A DNA stretch of 64,000 nt from Cadophora sp. MPI-SDFR-AT-0126 (Eukaryota; Ascomycota; Leotiomycetes; Helotiales; Ploettnerulaceae), in NCBI GenBank assembly GCA_020747065.1, contig JAGMVK010000020.1, positions 868,001 through 932,000 of the forward strand, written 5' to 3'. The position numbers and the translations under genes are program-made. The notes under the pieces were generated by a model that saw nothing but the letters and a program-made list of their open reading frames with translations, ran no database searches and had not been told where the DNA came from. Shown here one piece after another: positions 48,158 to 59,714 of the stretch. The stretch's first letter is position 1. Every line of letters starts with the position of its first letter.

Positions 48158-49816
48158 TTAATCATAACAAGTCGCCCACGGTTTGTATCCATCCGACATG
48201 AAAAGTTTCTGCAGCGCTCTCCTCCTGATTCCCACGTTCCCGCCGTCGAAAATAGGTAGGACCATGGCGTCGTTCAGGAGATCTGTGAAGGGGAGGGTGA
48301 GGTCGTATGCAGACACTCCGACGAGATTGATCGCATCAACAGCCGACTTGACTGCTGCGTCTGAGCAATACACCTTTGCTTCTAGCGCTAGCTCACGACA
48401 GTTGTCGTAATTCGGTAGGTCTGAGTGGAGCTTCGTGGCGGCTTTCCAGGTGAGGTATCTTCATGTGTTTTGTCAGTCATTATTTTGAAAATCAACTTTT
48501 TGACCTGGCTAGGTGAGAAAGTGAAAGTGAGATTGATTTTACCTTGAGGTCTCTGTTCGCATCTTGATATCAATCAGCAGATCCGCGACAGACTGACGAT
48601 CCCCAATCGGCACACTGCCTCCACGAGTCGATTTCGAGAATTCCAGCGCAGCGTCGAAGATTGCGCGTTGGATACCGGTGGCCATTGCTCCGACGAGACA
48701 TGCTTTACGGCGCCAATTTCAGCGGAGGTGGTGGGTTCATTGAGAAAAGATAGGGAAGGAGAGAAAGGGAAGGGAAGGGGTTTTTTGACGACGTACCAGA
48801 CGCCTCGAAACTCATTTGTACGATTCTCGCTCCTTCCCCGGGCGGACAAAGCAAGCTCTTAGCAGGTACTCTGACATTGGTATACTTTTTTCCTATCCGT
48901 CAGCTCTATCAAATCTCAAAGTCAAAGACAACCCCCGGATCTTCAAACCTTGACATGAGGACCAGACACAGCAGTCCACCCCGCAACCTGCTGATGCCTC
49001 AACACCTCAAAAGCCCCATCTCCAGACGCCACGATATCCTCGCGCCTAACCATGAGAATCATGATCCTAGCCTCGGGAGCCGCATCAGCCGGGATATCGG
49101 GATTCGTACATCGACAGACCACGCACTGTAGGTCTGCGCCCTTGAAGTCCCAGCCGGCGCAGTTGGTCGCCCATGCTTTCTCGCCGTTGAGGATCCAGGT
49201 TGAGCCCCCGGAGTCGGGGTCGAGGTGAGCGGTCGTTTGGAGGCCGGGGGAGGTGGGTTCGAGGTAGTTTGCCTGGGGTTTGAGGATTTAACAACAATTT
49301 CTACATAGATACAGAGAACGGGAAAATATGAGAAATATCAAAATAAATAACAGCCGAAGAGAAAACTAAACCCACCACACCCCCCGGCTCGGTAAACACC
49401 AAACTCGCCAACGGCGCTCCCCCATTCCCGTCCCCATCCCCATCCCCCTCAGTCCTCAAAAACGGGCTCAAAAACTCCTCAAACTGCGGCTTGAACGCCA
49501 AACACAGCGGCGTCAACCCCAACCCCGTCCCAAAGATCGTAAGGCTAGTTGCCCTCTCTACAGCGATCATCTCCTCGACCACGAGCGCCGCGTCGAGCAG
49601 ACTCGTGCTGGTTCCGCCGAGCGCGGTCGGGATTTGCGCTTTTATGAGACCGGATTTGACGGCTTGGGCGTAGAGAGGGCGGAGGGATTGGAAGCGTGAG
49701 GGGTGAGAGGGGAGTTGGGTGTAGGCGGCTTTGGCGAGGGGGAGGTGGGTGTGGGCGAATGTGCGGGCGGCGGCGCGGGTTGCGAGTTCGCTGGGGGAGA
49801 GGGTGAAGTCGACCAT
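48158..49816 (-). CDS. Acyl-CoA dehydrogenase-family flavoprotein
   Basis: This FAD enzyme of the acyl-CoA dehydrogenase fold catalyses alpha,beta-desaturation of acyl thioesters or a related reaction. Exons 49816-49376, 49272-48949, 48884-48797, 48702-48543 and 48458-48158 give 437 residues. The N-terminal helical domain has LIKAQIPTALGGTSTSLLDA. The central FAD-contacting strand is SLVFTEPGGVANYLEPTSPG with WILNGEKAWATNCAGWD. The C-terminal helices have ACLVGAMATGIQRAIFDAAL and KAATKLHSDLPNYDN. The usual catalytic-loop Glu of YEGT-type motifs is Asp in LPIFDGGNVGIRRR. There is no peroxisomal SKL-type end (CYD terminus) and no obvious mitochondrial presequence. Exon 1 contains a GDGDGDG stretch from a GGGGAT tandem repeat. 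The donor of intron 2 (GTTTGA) is weak. The substrate is unknown. Confidence 0.9.
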
Positions 49817-51696
49817 TGTTTTGGGGGTGGGGGAGATTATGACTGGGTTGTGATTACTGGGAATAAATTTGAAGGTTTGTATTGTATGTATGGGAAGTGG
49901 GCTTATATCTATATATCTGGATGGGAATGTATCTTACCTTGTATGTCATATCTGCGGTGTTGATCAGCTGTCAGCGGCAGATCTACCGTAGTGGTGTGGT
50001 ATGATTGCAGCTGCATGCGGCCGCACCGACATGGCGGGGTTCGTTTTGGCCAATACTGTGCATGAGATGTCAAGATTCTGAAGTCCGTTGTGGTTTCCCA
50101 ACACGCACTTTAGGTTACCTTAAGACATAACTGTACTGAGTAGTATCGCGCTTGGGCAGATTCGTTTTTGGTTTCTTGTTTTTTTGGCTCCTGCAAAAAA
50201 CAAAACACTGTCTCGCTTAGTAGACGAGATTGCAAGAGCACCTAGCCAGGGGTACAGCAGTGAAGTTGGAATGCGCAGGTGGCAAGTACGGAGGTACGGC
50301 CGGAATGTAAAGGGAATGAGATCTGTAGATATGTCTTTTGCCCTTGTCTTTATCTATTTCGTCTTGGTTTTATTCAGATCTTATAGCTCTGCAATTACTA
50401 GCAACCTATCAAGTGTTCTTTCCAGTCTTTCTTAGTACTTCCTATGCAAAGCAAGAGCTCGTAGATTGCCCTTTTTGCTCTACAAAGAGCATCATATTTA
50501 AGCAGACAGATAACCGAGAGAGGGATTTTCAAGTTGAGTGGGATATGAAATTTGATGCAAAGTATTCTGCTGTGAATCAACGTGTTTCGGTCTTTGAAGA
50601 TCGATATCACTTTCCAGCACTCTGGGACTTTGGTATTACTGGGAAAGCTCTTGGACGCCGAGGAAATTGGCATTGGAGGCAGCATTGATACATTCGCTTA
50701 GTTGAGGAGATGATCGGCTGCAGATAGAGTGAACAGTAAGCATACGGAGGAGAAACTGGCAATGAATGGAGAATTGAAGATGAGGTGCAGGTTGTTTGTG
50801 TTGGATGAACGAACTTGCTCTCGCAGTTGACTTTTGGCAAATTGGCGACTTGAGACTCCGAGCGTAAGGTATGATGGCTGCTGGTTTCTCTAAGAGCTAG
50901 AAAGTACGCTGGGATGAGTTCTTGAAAGTCAAAGGTTCCTCGTGTGAGAGAGAATTTGGCTTGTTGCTGCTATGTTTTGAACGTGTCAAGACTGGCTCCT
51001 TGCCAGAAATAAATCATAAATTGATACTGCGTCAACTTATTGGTCGACTAATAATCGAGATTAAAATAAAGCCAGTTCTAAAATTGAATTAACGAAAACA
51101 TAGCATGAAAATAATTACTGAAGTGAAGACTAAGCTACAGCGAGCTGTAGCGGTCGTTTACGCTCCAGACGAGATGCTGACATTTATTTGGTGTGCCTAG
51201 GTCGCTGGCAATTTCTCGACTCTGAACTCTTGAAATAACATGTCTATTTCGTCGTCGCTCTCGCATTCTCGCATCCCAATCAATTGAACGGAATAATGTC
51301 ATCCTTTGCTTACTGTGGCACAAATCAGGTAAAGTCGAGTCGGCGTTCACTACTGCAGCGCTGCGATTGGTACCGTCGCATGCAAATCTCCCCATTCCCC
51401 ACCAATCAACAAATGACGATTGCAATCATCCCCAGCTCGATGTTCCGGCGAACCCACATCGTGCTGCAGTCATGACCACTGGAGTACCCCTGCGTAAATC
51501 AGCGTGTGGCGTAGAAAGCGGGGACTGGCTTTCGAGACCGTCATGAAACTCAATCTCTCGTTGACAGAAAGCTTACACTTGAACTTTAACTTGCGGGCTT
51601 CATTTCTGTGCCTCTTTCTGGCTTTCTTTTTATTGAAGCTTGTTCCCTTTCCCTTTCTTTTTACCGAAGTAATTGTGTGACGAAGTAGTGGTGAAC
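49817..51696. other. Intergenic region, acyl-CoA dehydrogenase / P450
   Basis: This 1.9-kb divergent region contains open frames at 50338-50688 (+) and 50398-50685 (-) that overlap each other and look like chance. The right end before 51697 is T-rich with a CTTTC-rich leader. Confidence 0.45.
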
Positions 51697-53406
51697 ATGG
51701 CTTTCGATCAGTTGTACATCATTCTAGCTGGAATGACGGCATTGGTCGCTGCGGGGCTCGTTACGCGCTCGAAGTTGAGTTACGATGGAGATGTACCATC
51801 TGGATTACCTTGGGTCGGGCAACACCAGGGCATATTCTCTGATCTTCGAACGCGACTCGCAAGTATAGGAAGTGTATTGGAAACAATCGAGGCTGGCTAT
51901 CGCAAAGTATGTCTACTTCCAATGCACATTGCGTTCGCAGAGCTGATGTCAGCATCCAGTACTCGAAAGCCGGCCGCAATTTCGTCCTTCCTGGCTTCGA
52001 CCATTCCATGGTCGTAGTACCGGTCTCACAGGTGAAATGGATTGTCGATCAGGCAGAGCATGTGCTCAATGCGAATGAGATGCAGCGCGAAGTTCTCCAG
52101 ACAGATTACACCCTCCTCGACTCGACATTAGCCCGAAACCCAATACACGAACTGGTTGTGCGAAGAGATTTGACAAGATATTTGGGGGCATTGATACCAG
52201 ACATCGAAGATGAGCTGAAAGTTGGGGTGGACGAGTTATGGGGGAAGGATACTGAGAAGTGGACGGATGTAGTGGTATTCTCGACAATGATGAAGATTGT
52301 TGCGAGGACATCGAATAGGTTATTCGTTGGTCTGCCGCTGTGTACGCACATTCTACAGCGAAAATCATTACACCAAACTAACATCTGTAGGTCGAAATGA
52401 TGACTATCTCGACAGTGCTGGCGGATTTGCCCAAGACATTCCGATTAGCGCTGCGCTGATTCGATTGATTCCGAGGATGCTGAGGCCATTCTTCTCATGG
52501 ATACCGCTCCTGTCAAACAGATGGCATCTCTACAAGGCATCCAAACATCTACTTCCATTCATTCGGAAACGTATGTCAGAGCTGGATGCTGCCAAGGCTA
52601 CTGGTGAAAAGGCCCAATGGAATGACTTTACCAGCTGGTACCTTAGGGAAGTAGCTGATCATCCTGATCCCGCCGAACGCACACCCGAGAAACTGGTCAA
52701 GCGATTGATGGTTATCAACTTCGCAGCCATCCACACATCAACATTCACAGCGACTAACATCCTATTCGATCTATTCTCTTCACCCACAGCCGAGGCCGAC
52801 ATCCAGGAGATTCGAGAGGAGATAGAAAGAGTGCTCGCCGAAAGCAATGGAAAATGGGACAAGAACTCCGTAGCGAAATTAATCAAAACAGATAGCGCGG
52901 TTAGAGAAAGCTTACGGATATCAACATTCATGAGCCACGGCATGGACAGAATGGTAGTCGACCCCAAAGGCGTCACCATGACCGACGGCCTACACCTCCC
53001 CCAAGGAACCCGCATCGGAACATCCACCTACTCAATCCACCACGACAACAGCGTCTACGAGAACGCCCAAACCTACGACGCGTTCCGCTTCTCCCGCGTC
53101 CGAGCCGGTGCATCCAAATCATCTTCCGAAAATGGTGCGATGAACAAGGAAGACCTCGCCAAGATTTTGGAAGCGAAGAATCTGTCGACTGTCACTACAT
53201 CCGATACATTCTTGTCGTTTGGACATGGAAGACATGCTTGCCCCGGACGCTTCTTTGCGGCTACGGAGATGAAGTTGTTGTTGGCGTATATCGTTATGAA
53301 TTATGATGTCAAGCCGTTCGAGACGAGACCGGCGAATGTTTTCCTCGCAGGGTCTATTCTACCGCCTATGAAGAAGACTATTTCCGTCAAGAGACGGAAG
53401 TTATGA
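51697..53406 (+). CDS. Cytochrome P450 of the CYP68/CYP503 (gibberellin/ent-kaurene oxidase-like) type
   Basis: This microsomal monooxygenase has exons 51697-51906, 51960-52341 and 52391-53406, 535 residues. The N-terminal anchor is LYIILAGMTALVAAGLVTRS, then LPWVGQHQGIFS. Landmarks are VGLPLCRNDDYL (the intron splits the Cys codon), an I-helix-like NFAAIHTSTFTATNILFDLF (His-Thr in place of the usual acidic-Thr), the K-helix E-x2-R in AVRESLRIST, YENAQTYDAFRFSRVR, and the haem loop SFGHGRHACPGRFFAATEMK. GLPLCRN and FGHGRHACPGRFFA are shared by ent-kaurene oxidase-like and related fungal secondary-metabolism P450s. There is no terpene cyclase or other cluster partner nearby, so it is an orphan P450 and its substrate is unknown. 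Confidence 0.92.
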
Positions 53407-55096
53407 AGAGAATTCCCGGGATATTTACTTACGTCTTTTTGTAATCTTGAGTATTTTGCAGATTTTGATCCTGTGAATGTAAGGGCCGATGGAGAAGTTA
53501 TTGTTGGCGTCATAGGCGTACTGGTCATGCTACGTAAAGCTCGTGAGCTGCGAGAAATGTAGTACATATACATCTGCCAATGTACAAGATTTCAATTTTA
53601 GCCCTTTTTTTTGTTCAATGTTTACTGGTGGTGATCGCTAGTGCCCTAGGGATCCTCAGGGACAGATCGATATCGGGCAATATGGAACGACTGCTCTCAC
53701 GCTCTCTCCATTGTTACGGTCGCCTGGAGGAGTACACTGCTATGAGGCAGACCTGAGTCAATATCAAACGAAATCCGCCTCTTGATGCCAACATAATATC
53801 AAGCCTCAACAAGCACATTCTCTTCTCCTGTGGTAGCTCTAACAGCTTACATTTTCCGTTCAGCTATCAACTTCTCTACTCATCCCTAAGCACTCCAAAC
53901 TCCACACAATGCACTTTCAAAGCTCAAGTATAAAAATCCACCCCCCCGTTGCCCCATCCATCCACCTACTCACTCTTGGTTCGTCTTATCCAAGAACCCT
54001 CATCAACTCGTCATAATCTTGAGCATAGCCGGCGCCACCGCAAACGGCCAAAACATCAACGTCGCAACAATCGGTATATACCTACACCATCCACCACAAA
54101 TTAACCCCGCACCATCTCCAATTCCCTACCTTTCTCTCTTCAATGAGACACACAAAAGAAAAAGGGAACGTACAGCTGCAACCCCCTCCCAATTCTCCTC
54201 CCTTGTGCTGACCAATCTCCTTTCGCGCCTGCTATGATTGACCTTGGGAGGGAGCGGATTTGGGATGAGGTGTATGCTCTCCTCCCGACGTTTGAGAATA
54301 TCTGAAAATGTGGTTGCTGTCTGCGGAATTTTGCTTGACTGCGGGTGTCGAGGAGGAGTCGGCGAGAGGTGGACATATTGTTTTAATCTGATTGAGCGTT
54401 TGTGAGGCAATTCGTTTGGCTTTTTGTTTTAAGAACAGGATTGAAAAGTTGTGAAGATTTGGAAAGATTGTTCGATGTGGCGAAAAGGATAATATATCTG
54501 GGTTTAGAGATAATAGAACATTTTGAGAATCCTTCTGCCGTGGTTCTTAATTGTTCTATATACATCGTACTCGCTCTTTCCATTGCGGGCTTTGCTCCCC
54601 GAAGCGAGTCGGCTGGACCGCGGGGTTTGCCCAACAGCCAATTGCTCGATATTCGGGACTTGTAAGCCGCATGCTTCTCCGAATTTTTAGCGCAATCAAA
54701 TCCCACGGAGTGATTTCACACCCTTACTGTGAAAGAAGCTTGTCATAAACATGCGGTTGTTGCAGCAGAAACGTATGATTATGACGCTGGTGTTGATTAG
54801 TGAAGTGATGGCGATGTGAGGATGAGTCGCATACAGCGAAGCGACGAAGAAGCCGCGGAGCTGGAGTGGTGGATTGAGGATTCTACGAAAAGGAACTCGA
54901 TCGGTTAAGACCGGGCTTCTGGCTCTCATGATATACTAGAATTATCTTGATTCGCCCATGTTCAGGACCTGCGATATATACTCCGAGCTATGAAGCCCTG
55001 TGGGAACAGGCTTCTTTTACGGAGCGTCTGGTGACACCCTAACATTGCCACAAATTAGGGATCTTAAGCAACTGATTCAGCACCAAGTACCCAAAC
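53407..55096. other. Intergenic region between convergent genes
   Basis: These 1.7 kb lie between the P450 and the F-box-like gene. Small frames at 54019-54706 on both strands overlap and resemble nothing. No repeat or RNA gene is seen. Confidence 0.45.
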
Positions 55097-56790
55097 TCAC
55101 TGCAAAGCCCTCCTCACTTCCTTGAACGTCCTCGCCTCATCAAGCGACAGCTGCTCAACCCTTCTATCCCCATCCTCCTCTCCCGACCCAGGAAGGACCC
55201 ATCTATAAACACGATACCCAAGCCCCACATACTTCAGCGTTTCTCCTCTATGTCCCTCTTTTCTCGTCGAGAATATCTCCCTGCTCAGCTTAAACAGATC
55301 TTCTGCAATTCCCTTCCGGATTTTCTCTCCTCTTTCGCGAGCTCGGTCCTTGGCTTGTTTTTGTCCGTCTGTACTTACTCGACTTATCTCGGGATGTGCT
55401 GAGAAGGGTTGGTATTGCGTCTTTTCGCCTTCTGCTCTGGCTTTACTCCTTGCTTCGAGTTCAGCGCTGACGTCGACTGTGGTTGGGACGTGATCGGGGA
55501 AATTGCCTTTGGTGATGATGAGGGTGTCGAGATGCATTAGGTTGGGCATGTAAGTCTTGAACAGCTCGAGATTGGAGTTGTTCATTGGACACGCTAGATA
55601 CTGCAGATCGGTACAATGCCTGATGAAGTCCGTCATATAATGGCTACCTGGTATGTCGGTCGAGATTTCCGTGAATGACAAGGAGGTCCAGCTATGGCCC
55701 ACGCTAGGGGCTGGCGATATGATCGAGGCTATGTTTGGAGTGACTGTGGTACCACTGTAGCTATCGTGATGATAATGCAAGCCGATGAAGGCGAGAGATG
55801 TGAAGCCTCCGGGGTTTGTATAGCAGAGGTATTGCAGGAGTTGCTCGATATCTTTGCTGAGTACTTCTACTTCGATACATTTTAAATTTACCGCTCTATG
55901 GAGAAGTGGTACATGGACTTGCTGTCTCTTATCGTCAAAAGAGACGTGATTCCGCAGCTGGAGTGATGAGAGATGTTCGAGATCAGTCAATTGGGAGAGG
56001 TAATGGGGATCCGCCACCAGATTTAGCACGTCTTTAGGAAGGAATCCGGTCCCTAAGTCCAGCTCTTGGATCCTCAGGAGTGGCAGATCACGCTCCAACC
56101 GTTTTTGAGAGTACAGCTGGGCAAGTTTTTGGAGCTCTGATGACCACGTATCATTCCGCTTGCTGTGTGATAGCCCAAGATGTTTAAGGTGGGGCGAAGC
56201 GAGCAATATCTCAACAACATGATGACAACAGTCCGGGTCGACCCGTGACATACCATGTAGAGACAAAGTCCTTAAATTTGTGAAGATCGTTTTGAGTGTT
56301 GGAAATTCTTGTTTTCTGGATCCCACCAAGATCAAATCTCGCAATTTCCCGCGCTTTGAGACTGTCTCGAGACCATGGCGGCCTTCACCAGACAGATCAA
56401 GTTCTCCAACAGAGCTTGTGATCCTATCTTTTCGTTAATTTCATATCGGCTTCTAGAAATTCGGGATACATGCTCCAAAGAAACTAACTCCGGCATCTTC
56501 TCAAGACATGTGTCAACATCGACCCCACTTGCCAAAAAGGGAAGGCGGGGTATGTTGCGTCCAATATACAGAATCTTCGTGCATCCGAGATGAGATCCCG
56601 ATGGGAGAGCTGAGATTCTCTCAAGAAGAGACCGAGATTCACAGTCTTGGATGTGTATCTTTGCATATAAAATCGGCGTAAAGACGCGGTTGAAGGACTT
56701 TGAGACTCTGCATAGCGCTGCGAGAGTGCATCTGGAGTTTATGGCATCGCCGATTGCGTAGAGGAGGTCGATCGGTAGTTTTTCCACCAT
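55097..56790 (-). CDS. F-box-like protein with leucine-rich-repeat character
   Basis: F-box/LRR proteins recruit substrates to SCF ubiquitin ligases. Two long frames abut: 56790-56332, beginning with the F-box-like LPIDLLYAIGDAINSRCTLA and ALCRVSKSFNRVFTPILYAK, and 56423-55097, which carries LRR-like text (FTNLRTLSLHGM, LKHLGLSHSKR, LEHLSSLQLRNH, MPNLMHLDTLIITKGNF). I join them with a 65-nt intron (donor GTTAGT at 56488, acceptor TAG at 56424, branch-like TTAAC), giving exons 56790-56489 and 56423-55097 and 542 residues, with the junction reading KMPEITSSVGELDLS. An indel in the A4 run nearby would be the alternative. The C-terminal 120 residues are charged (EARSKARAEGEKTQ) and end without a domain. 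The start ATG has good context (CACCATGG when read with flanking bases). Confidence 0.75.
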
Positions 56791-57019
56791 GGTTGATTTC
56801 GTTATCCAGGGGTCTGATGGTTATTGCAGATATAGACGGATTTGATGAGAAGAGATGGTCGTTTTCATTGCAGCCTTGAGCTGAATGCCACCTGTCAGCC
56901 ACATGGCTGTGCGGTACCATTATTCAGCAAGTCCAGCCGAGCCAATATATTTCTACACGATTGGTAGTGAGTTAGGAATATGGTATGAAGCATGTAAAAG
57001 CTTACAAGACTTCAAATTT

Positions 57020-57060
57020 ACTTGGAAAGTTTCTTGCCGAGTACGAAAAACTTTCCAAGT
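57020..57060. repeat. Perfect 13-bp inverted repeat (hairpin 1)
   Basis: ACTTGGAAAGTTT at 57020-57032 is exactly complementary to AAACTTTCCAAGT at 57048-57060, with a 15-nt loop. It lies in the promoter between the divergent F-box-like and SDR genes. Confidence 0.85.
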
Positions 57061-57065
57061 ACGAA

Positions 57066-57093
57066 GGGGTTTATCTCGACAAGTTGAAACCCC
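57066..57093. repeat. 7-bp inverted repeat (hairpin 2)
   Basis: GGGGTTT at 57066-57072 pairs with AAACCCC at 57087-57093 around a 14-nt loop, only 5 nt after hairpin 1. Confidence 0.7.
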
Positions 57094-57332
57094 CTGAAAG
57101 CGATTCAATATTTGACCTACAACGAGATGAAACCTTGCCCAAACAGTAAGCTTTGGCGTAAAGCATGCCCGTTGCGGCCTGGTAGGCGGGTGCCTCGTAA
57201 CCCCGCATCCGTGCCGCGTAACACGAAGCGAAGCATCTGGCTGGGCACGGCATTTAAATCGACGACTCCTTTGTTCCTCTCTTAGTTTTGGAACTTTGAA
57301 ATAATTTCTTTTGCCTCGAGTATAAATCAACG

Positions 57333-58423
57333 ATGGCAGGAGAAAGTGACACCGCCAGATCAGCTGTCAAACCGTCGAAACTATGGATCACCTGGCAATT
57401 TTACCAAGGCGTGAATCCACGAAAGCTCTCGATACCAGATGCTGATCTCCGAGGCAAATGGATTCTCATCACGGGAGGTAACAGTGGAATTGGTAGAGAA
57501 TCAGCATTGCAATTTGCGAAATGGGGTGCAAACATTGTCCTGGGTTGTCGACCAGATCCACCGCCTCGTGAACCCAGGCCCGATGCTGTTGTGGAAGAGC
57601 TCAAGACGACTGCCAGAGCTTCTGGACATGAGCATACGACATTCGAGTGGTGGGAGTGTGATATGAGCAAATTCAGTAGTGTTGAGGCTTTTGGGAAACG
57701 TTGGTTGGAAACGGATCGACCGTTGGACATTTTGGCCAACAATGCCGGGACTGGAGGGGGAAATACCGGCAAACCGGTGCTTACCAGCGACGGCTTCGAG
57801 ATGCTTCATCAGGTGAAAAGGCTTCAAGCCATCACATCGAGACATACATACTAAACGATGAATAGGTGAACTTCATTTCGCATGTTCTGTTGACTCTTAT
57901 ACTCCTACCAACTCTGGCACGAGCTCCAGAACCCCGCATCATCTGCACAACATCCAACATGCAGTATCAGGGAGTTTTCGATCTCACTAATGCCAACAGC
58001 GGTAAAATGTCTTACCCCAACAACAAATTGTACTTCCAAACCTGGCTCACTGAGCTCCAAGCTCGTCTACTGAAGAACGACAAGTACGATCACATCGTTG
58101 TCCACGGAGTCCATCCAGGTTTCGTCATCACCAATATCTGGGAAAGCGCTGGCAAGGACTTATTCACCAAGGTGGCTACGGCGCTTATGCACTATGTTGG
58201 AGTTGATGCCCGGCAGGGAAGTCTGGCTATCACGAATGCTGCTACGAATCCCAAATGGGGTCTGAAACAGTCTGGAGGTGGAGGGACGTTTGCAAATAGG
58301 ATTTGGCAAGCCAAGCCGATGCCGCAGACCAAAGATCCTGAATGTCGGAGGAAAGTCTGGGACTTTGTGGGCAAGGAGTTGAAGTTGAAGGAGAGGGGAC
58401 TCCTTGAAGGACTTGAAATCTGA
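57333..58423 (+). CDS. Short-chain dehydrogenase/reductase (retinol-dehydrogenase-like)
   Basis: This NAD(P)-dependent oxidoreductase has exons 57333-57812 and 57866-58423, 345 residues; the 53-nt intron has a textbook ACTAAAC branch site. The cofactor motif is ILITGGNSGIGRESALQFAK (about 48-67). Other marks are the acidic-strand DMSKFSSVEAF, the NNAG motif in LDILANNAGTGGG, and the catalytic Tyr-x3-Lys in SYPNNKLYFQTWL, preceded by the Ser region of IICTTSNMQYQG. VHGVHPGFVITNIW follows, as in WW-oxidoreductase/RDH-type SDRs. Length is normal for this extended class with an N-terminal lead of about 45 residues. The substrate is unknown. It is divergent from the F-box-like gene and followed head-to-tail by the mutase-family gene. 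Confidence 0.92.
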
Positions 58424-58811
58424 AGGCTTGTTTTCGAAAACAATACGACTGGGTATGGGGAAAGCTGGGAGTTATGGGCTTGTATCGTATTGACAGGTAT
58501 GTATAATGAGATTGGACGGCATCAGCGCCTTTAATTAGCTACGGGGAGACTCTATCCAATTCACAATTTCTCTGATCATGCTCTCTAATTACCTGTCAAA
58601 CATCGAGCTTGGAAGGGCAGCCAAGTCAACCATGCCCCACTTTGTGTATGGGGGAGGAATCAGAGGTAAGCGAACGAGATTTTCATGTCCGGCTCACTGT
58701 CCGCCGAACTTGTGACCCTCCGTCGGGCGGTCGGACAACATCGTGAGCATAAAACCCTTCACCGCATGTCGCATCCCGCCTGTCTTCACCATACGCACTC
58801 TCCATTTCATT
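58424..58811. other. Short intergenic region, SDR to mutase-family gene
   Basis: This 388-nt spacer holds the 3' flank of the SDR and the promoter of the next gene. Nothing else is seen. Confidence 0.5.
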
Positions 58812-59714
58812 ATGGACAAGACAATTTATCTGGTGCGCCACGCCCAAGGCGGCCATAACATCGCAGTGGGCTAAAATCCTAACCCCCAACTTCAGGTGAA
58901 AATGCTGACTCATGACCAGAATGACTTCTCCATCAGAGATGCAACTCTCACTCCACATGGAAAGGAGCAATGCAAAGCGCTGAGCGCGGCATTCCCATTT
59001 CACAGCGACGTCGACATCGTCATGGCTTCTCCACAGCGGAGAACAATTCAGACCGCCATCGAAGGCTTCACCCCAGCGCTTCTGCGGCCAGGCGTGCAGC
59101 TGTTGCTCTTACCGCAAGCTCAGGAGATCAGCGACAAGCCATGCGATACTGGCTTTGAACGAGAGGAACTTGAGGCAGAGATCAAGAAGATTCTGGGCGA
59201 GGAGGCATCGGAAGGTGGATTTGATCCGAGGCGAATTGATTATAGCGTGTTGGAGCCGGGATGGAGCAAAAAGGTACACATCTCCTGCTTGATCACTTTT
59301 CCTTCTTCTAGCTGTTGCAAAATGAAATTCTGACTGAATGGAGAGTGGTAAATTCGAAGCAAGTCTGACAGCAGTCAATGCCCGTGCAGCTGAGTTGAGA
59401 GCTTGGCTATGGCAACGTCCTGAAAAGACAATCGTGCTTGTAACTCACGGTGCCTTCTTGCACTACTTTACAGACGACTGGGAGACATTTGATCCTAGCC
59501 ACGGTGAACATCCTCTCCAGCCATGCCCAACTTCAGCACACGTTTTCTGACTTCGATAGGTACCGCATACAAGAACTGCGAATTCCGCAGTTTTGTGTTT
59601 ACTCCTGAATCAAATGACAAAGAAGCTCATCTCGTCCAGGTTGGCAAGAATGGCCCGAGAGGTGTGAGACCTCCGGGATCGCATTCCAAAGATATCTCTG
59701 GTGCTGAGAACTAA
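58812..59714 (+). CDS. Phosphoglycerate-mutase-family (histidine phosphatase) protein
   Basis: Histidine-phosphatase-fold protein. Exons 58812-58865, 58920-59273, 59344-59503 and 59560-59714 give 240 residues. The catalytic phospho-acceptor His is in IYLVRHAQGGHNIA, interrupted soon after by the first intron, which joins to NDFSIRDATLTPHGKEQC. Family Arg residues are in VMASPQRRTIQTAIEGF, and the second catalytic His in IVLVTHGAFLHYFTDDW. The C-terminus (EFRSFVFTPESN) is the short form seen in fungal PMU1-like phosphatases rather than a glycolytic dPGM (RHGES). A phosphatase role on a small phosphorylated metabolite is therefore more likely than glycolysis. The third acceptor, at 59343, is the least certain junction. 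Confidence 0.87.

Larger units (their letters stand above)
56791..57332. other. Divergent promoter region, F-box-like gene / SDR gene
   Basis: This 542-nt shared region contains two adjacent hairpins at 57020-57093 (listed separately). No gene is supported. Confidence 0.5.

Noticed and set aside
45630..59714. A secondary-metabolite cluster built from the permease, P450, SDR and acyl-CoA dehydrogenase
   Set aside because: No backbone enzyme (PKS, NRPS, terpene synthase, DMATS) is present, gaps are long and the F-box-like and mutase-family genes interrupt it.
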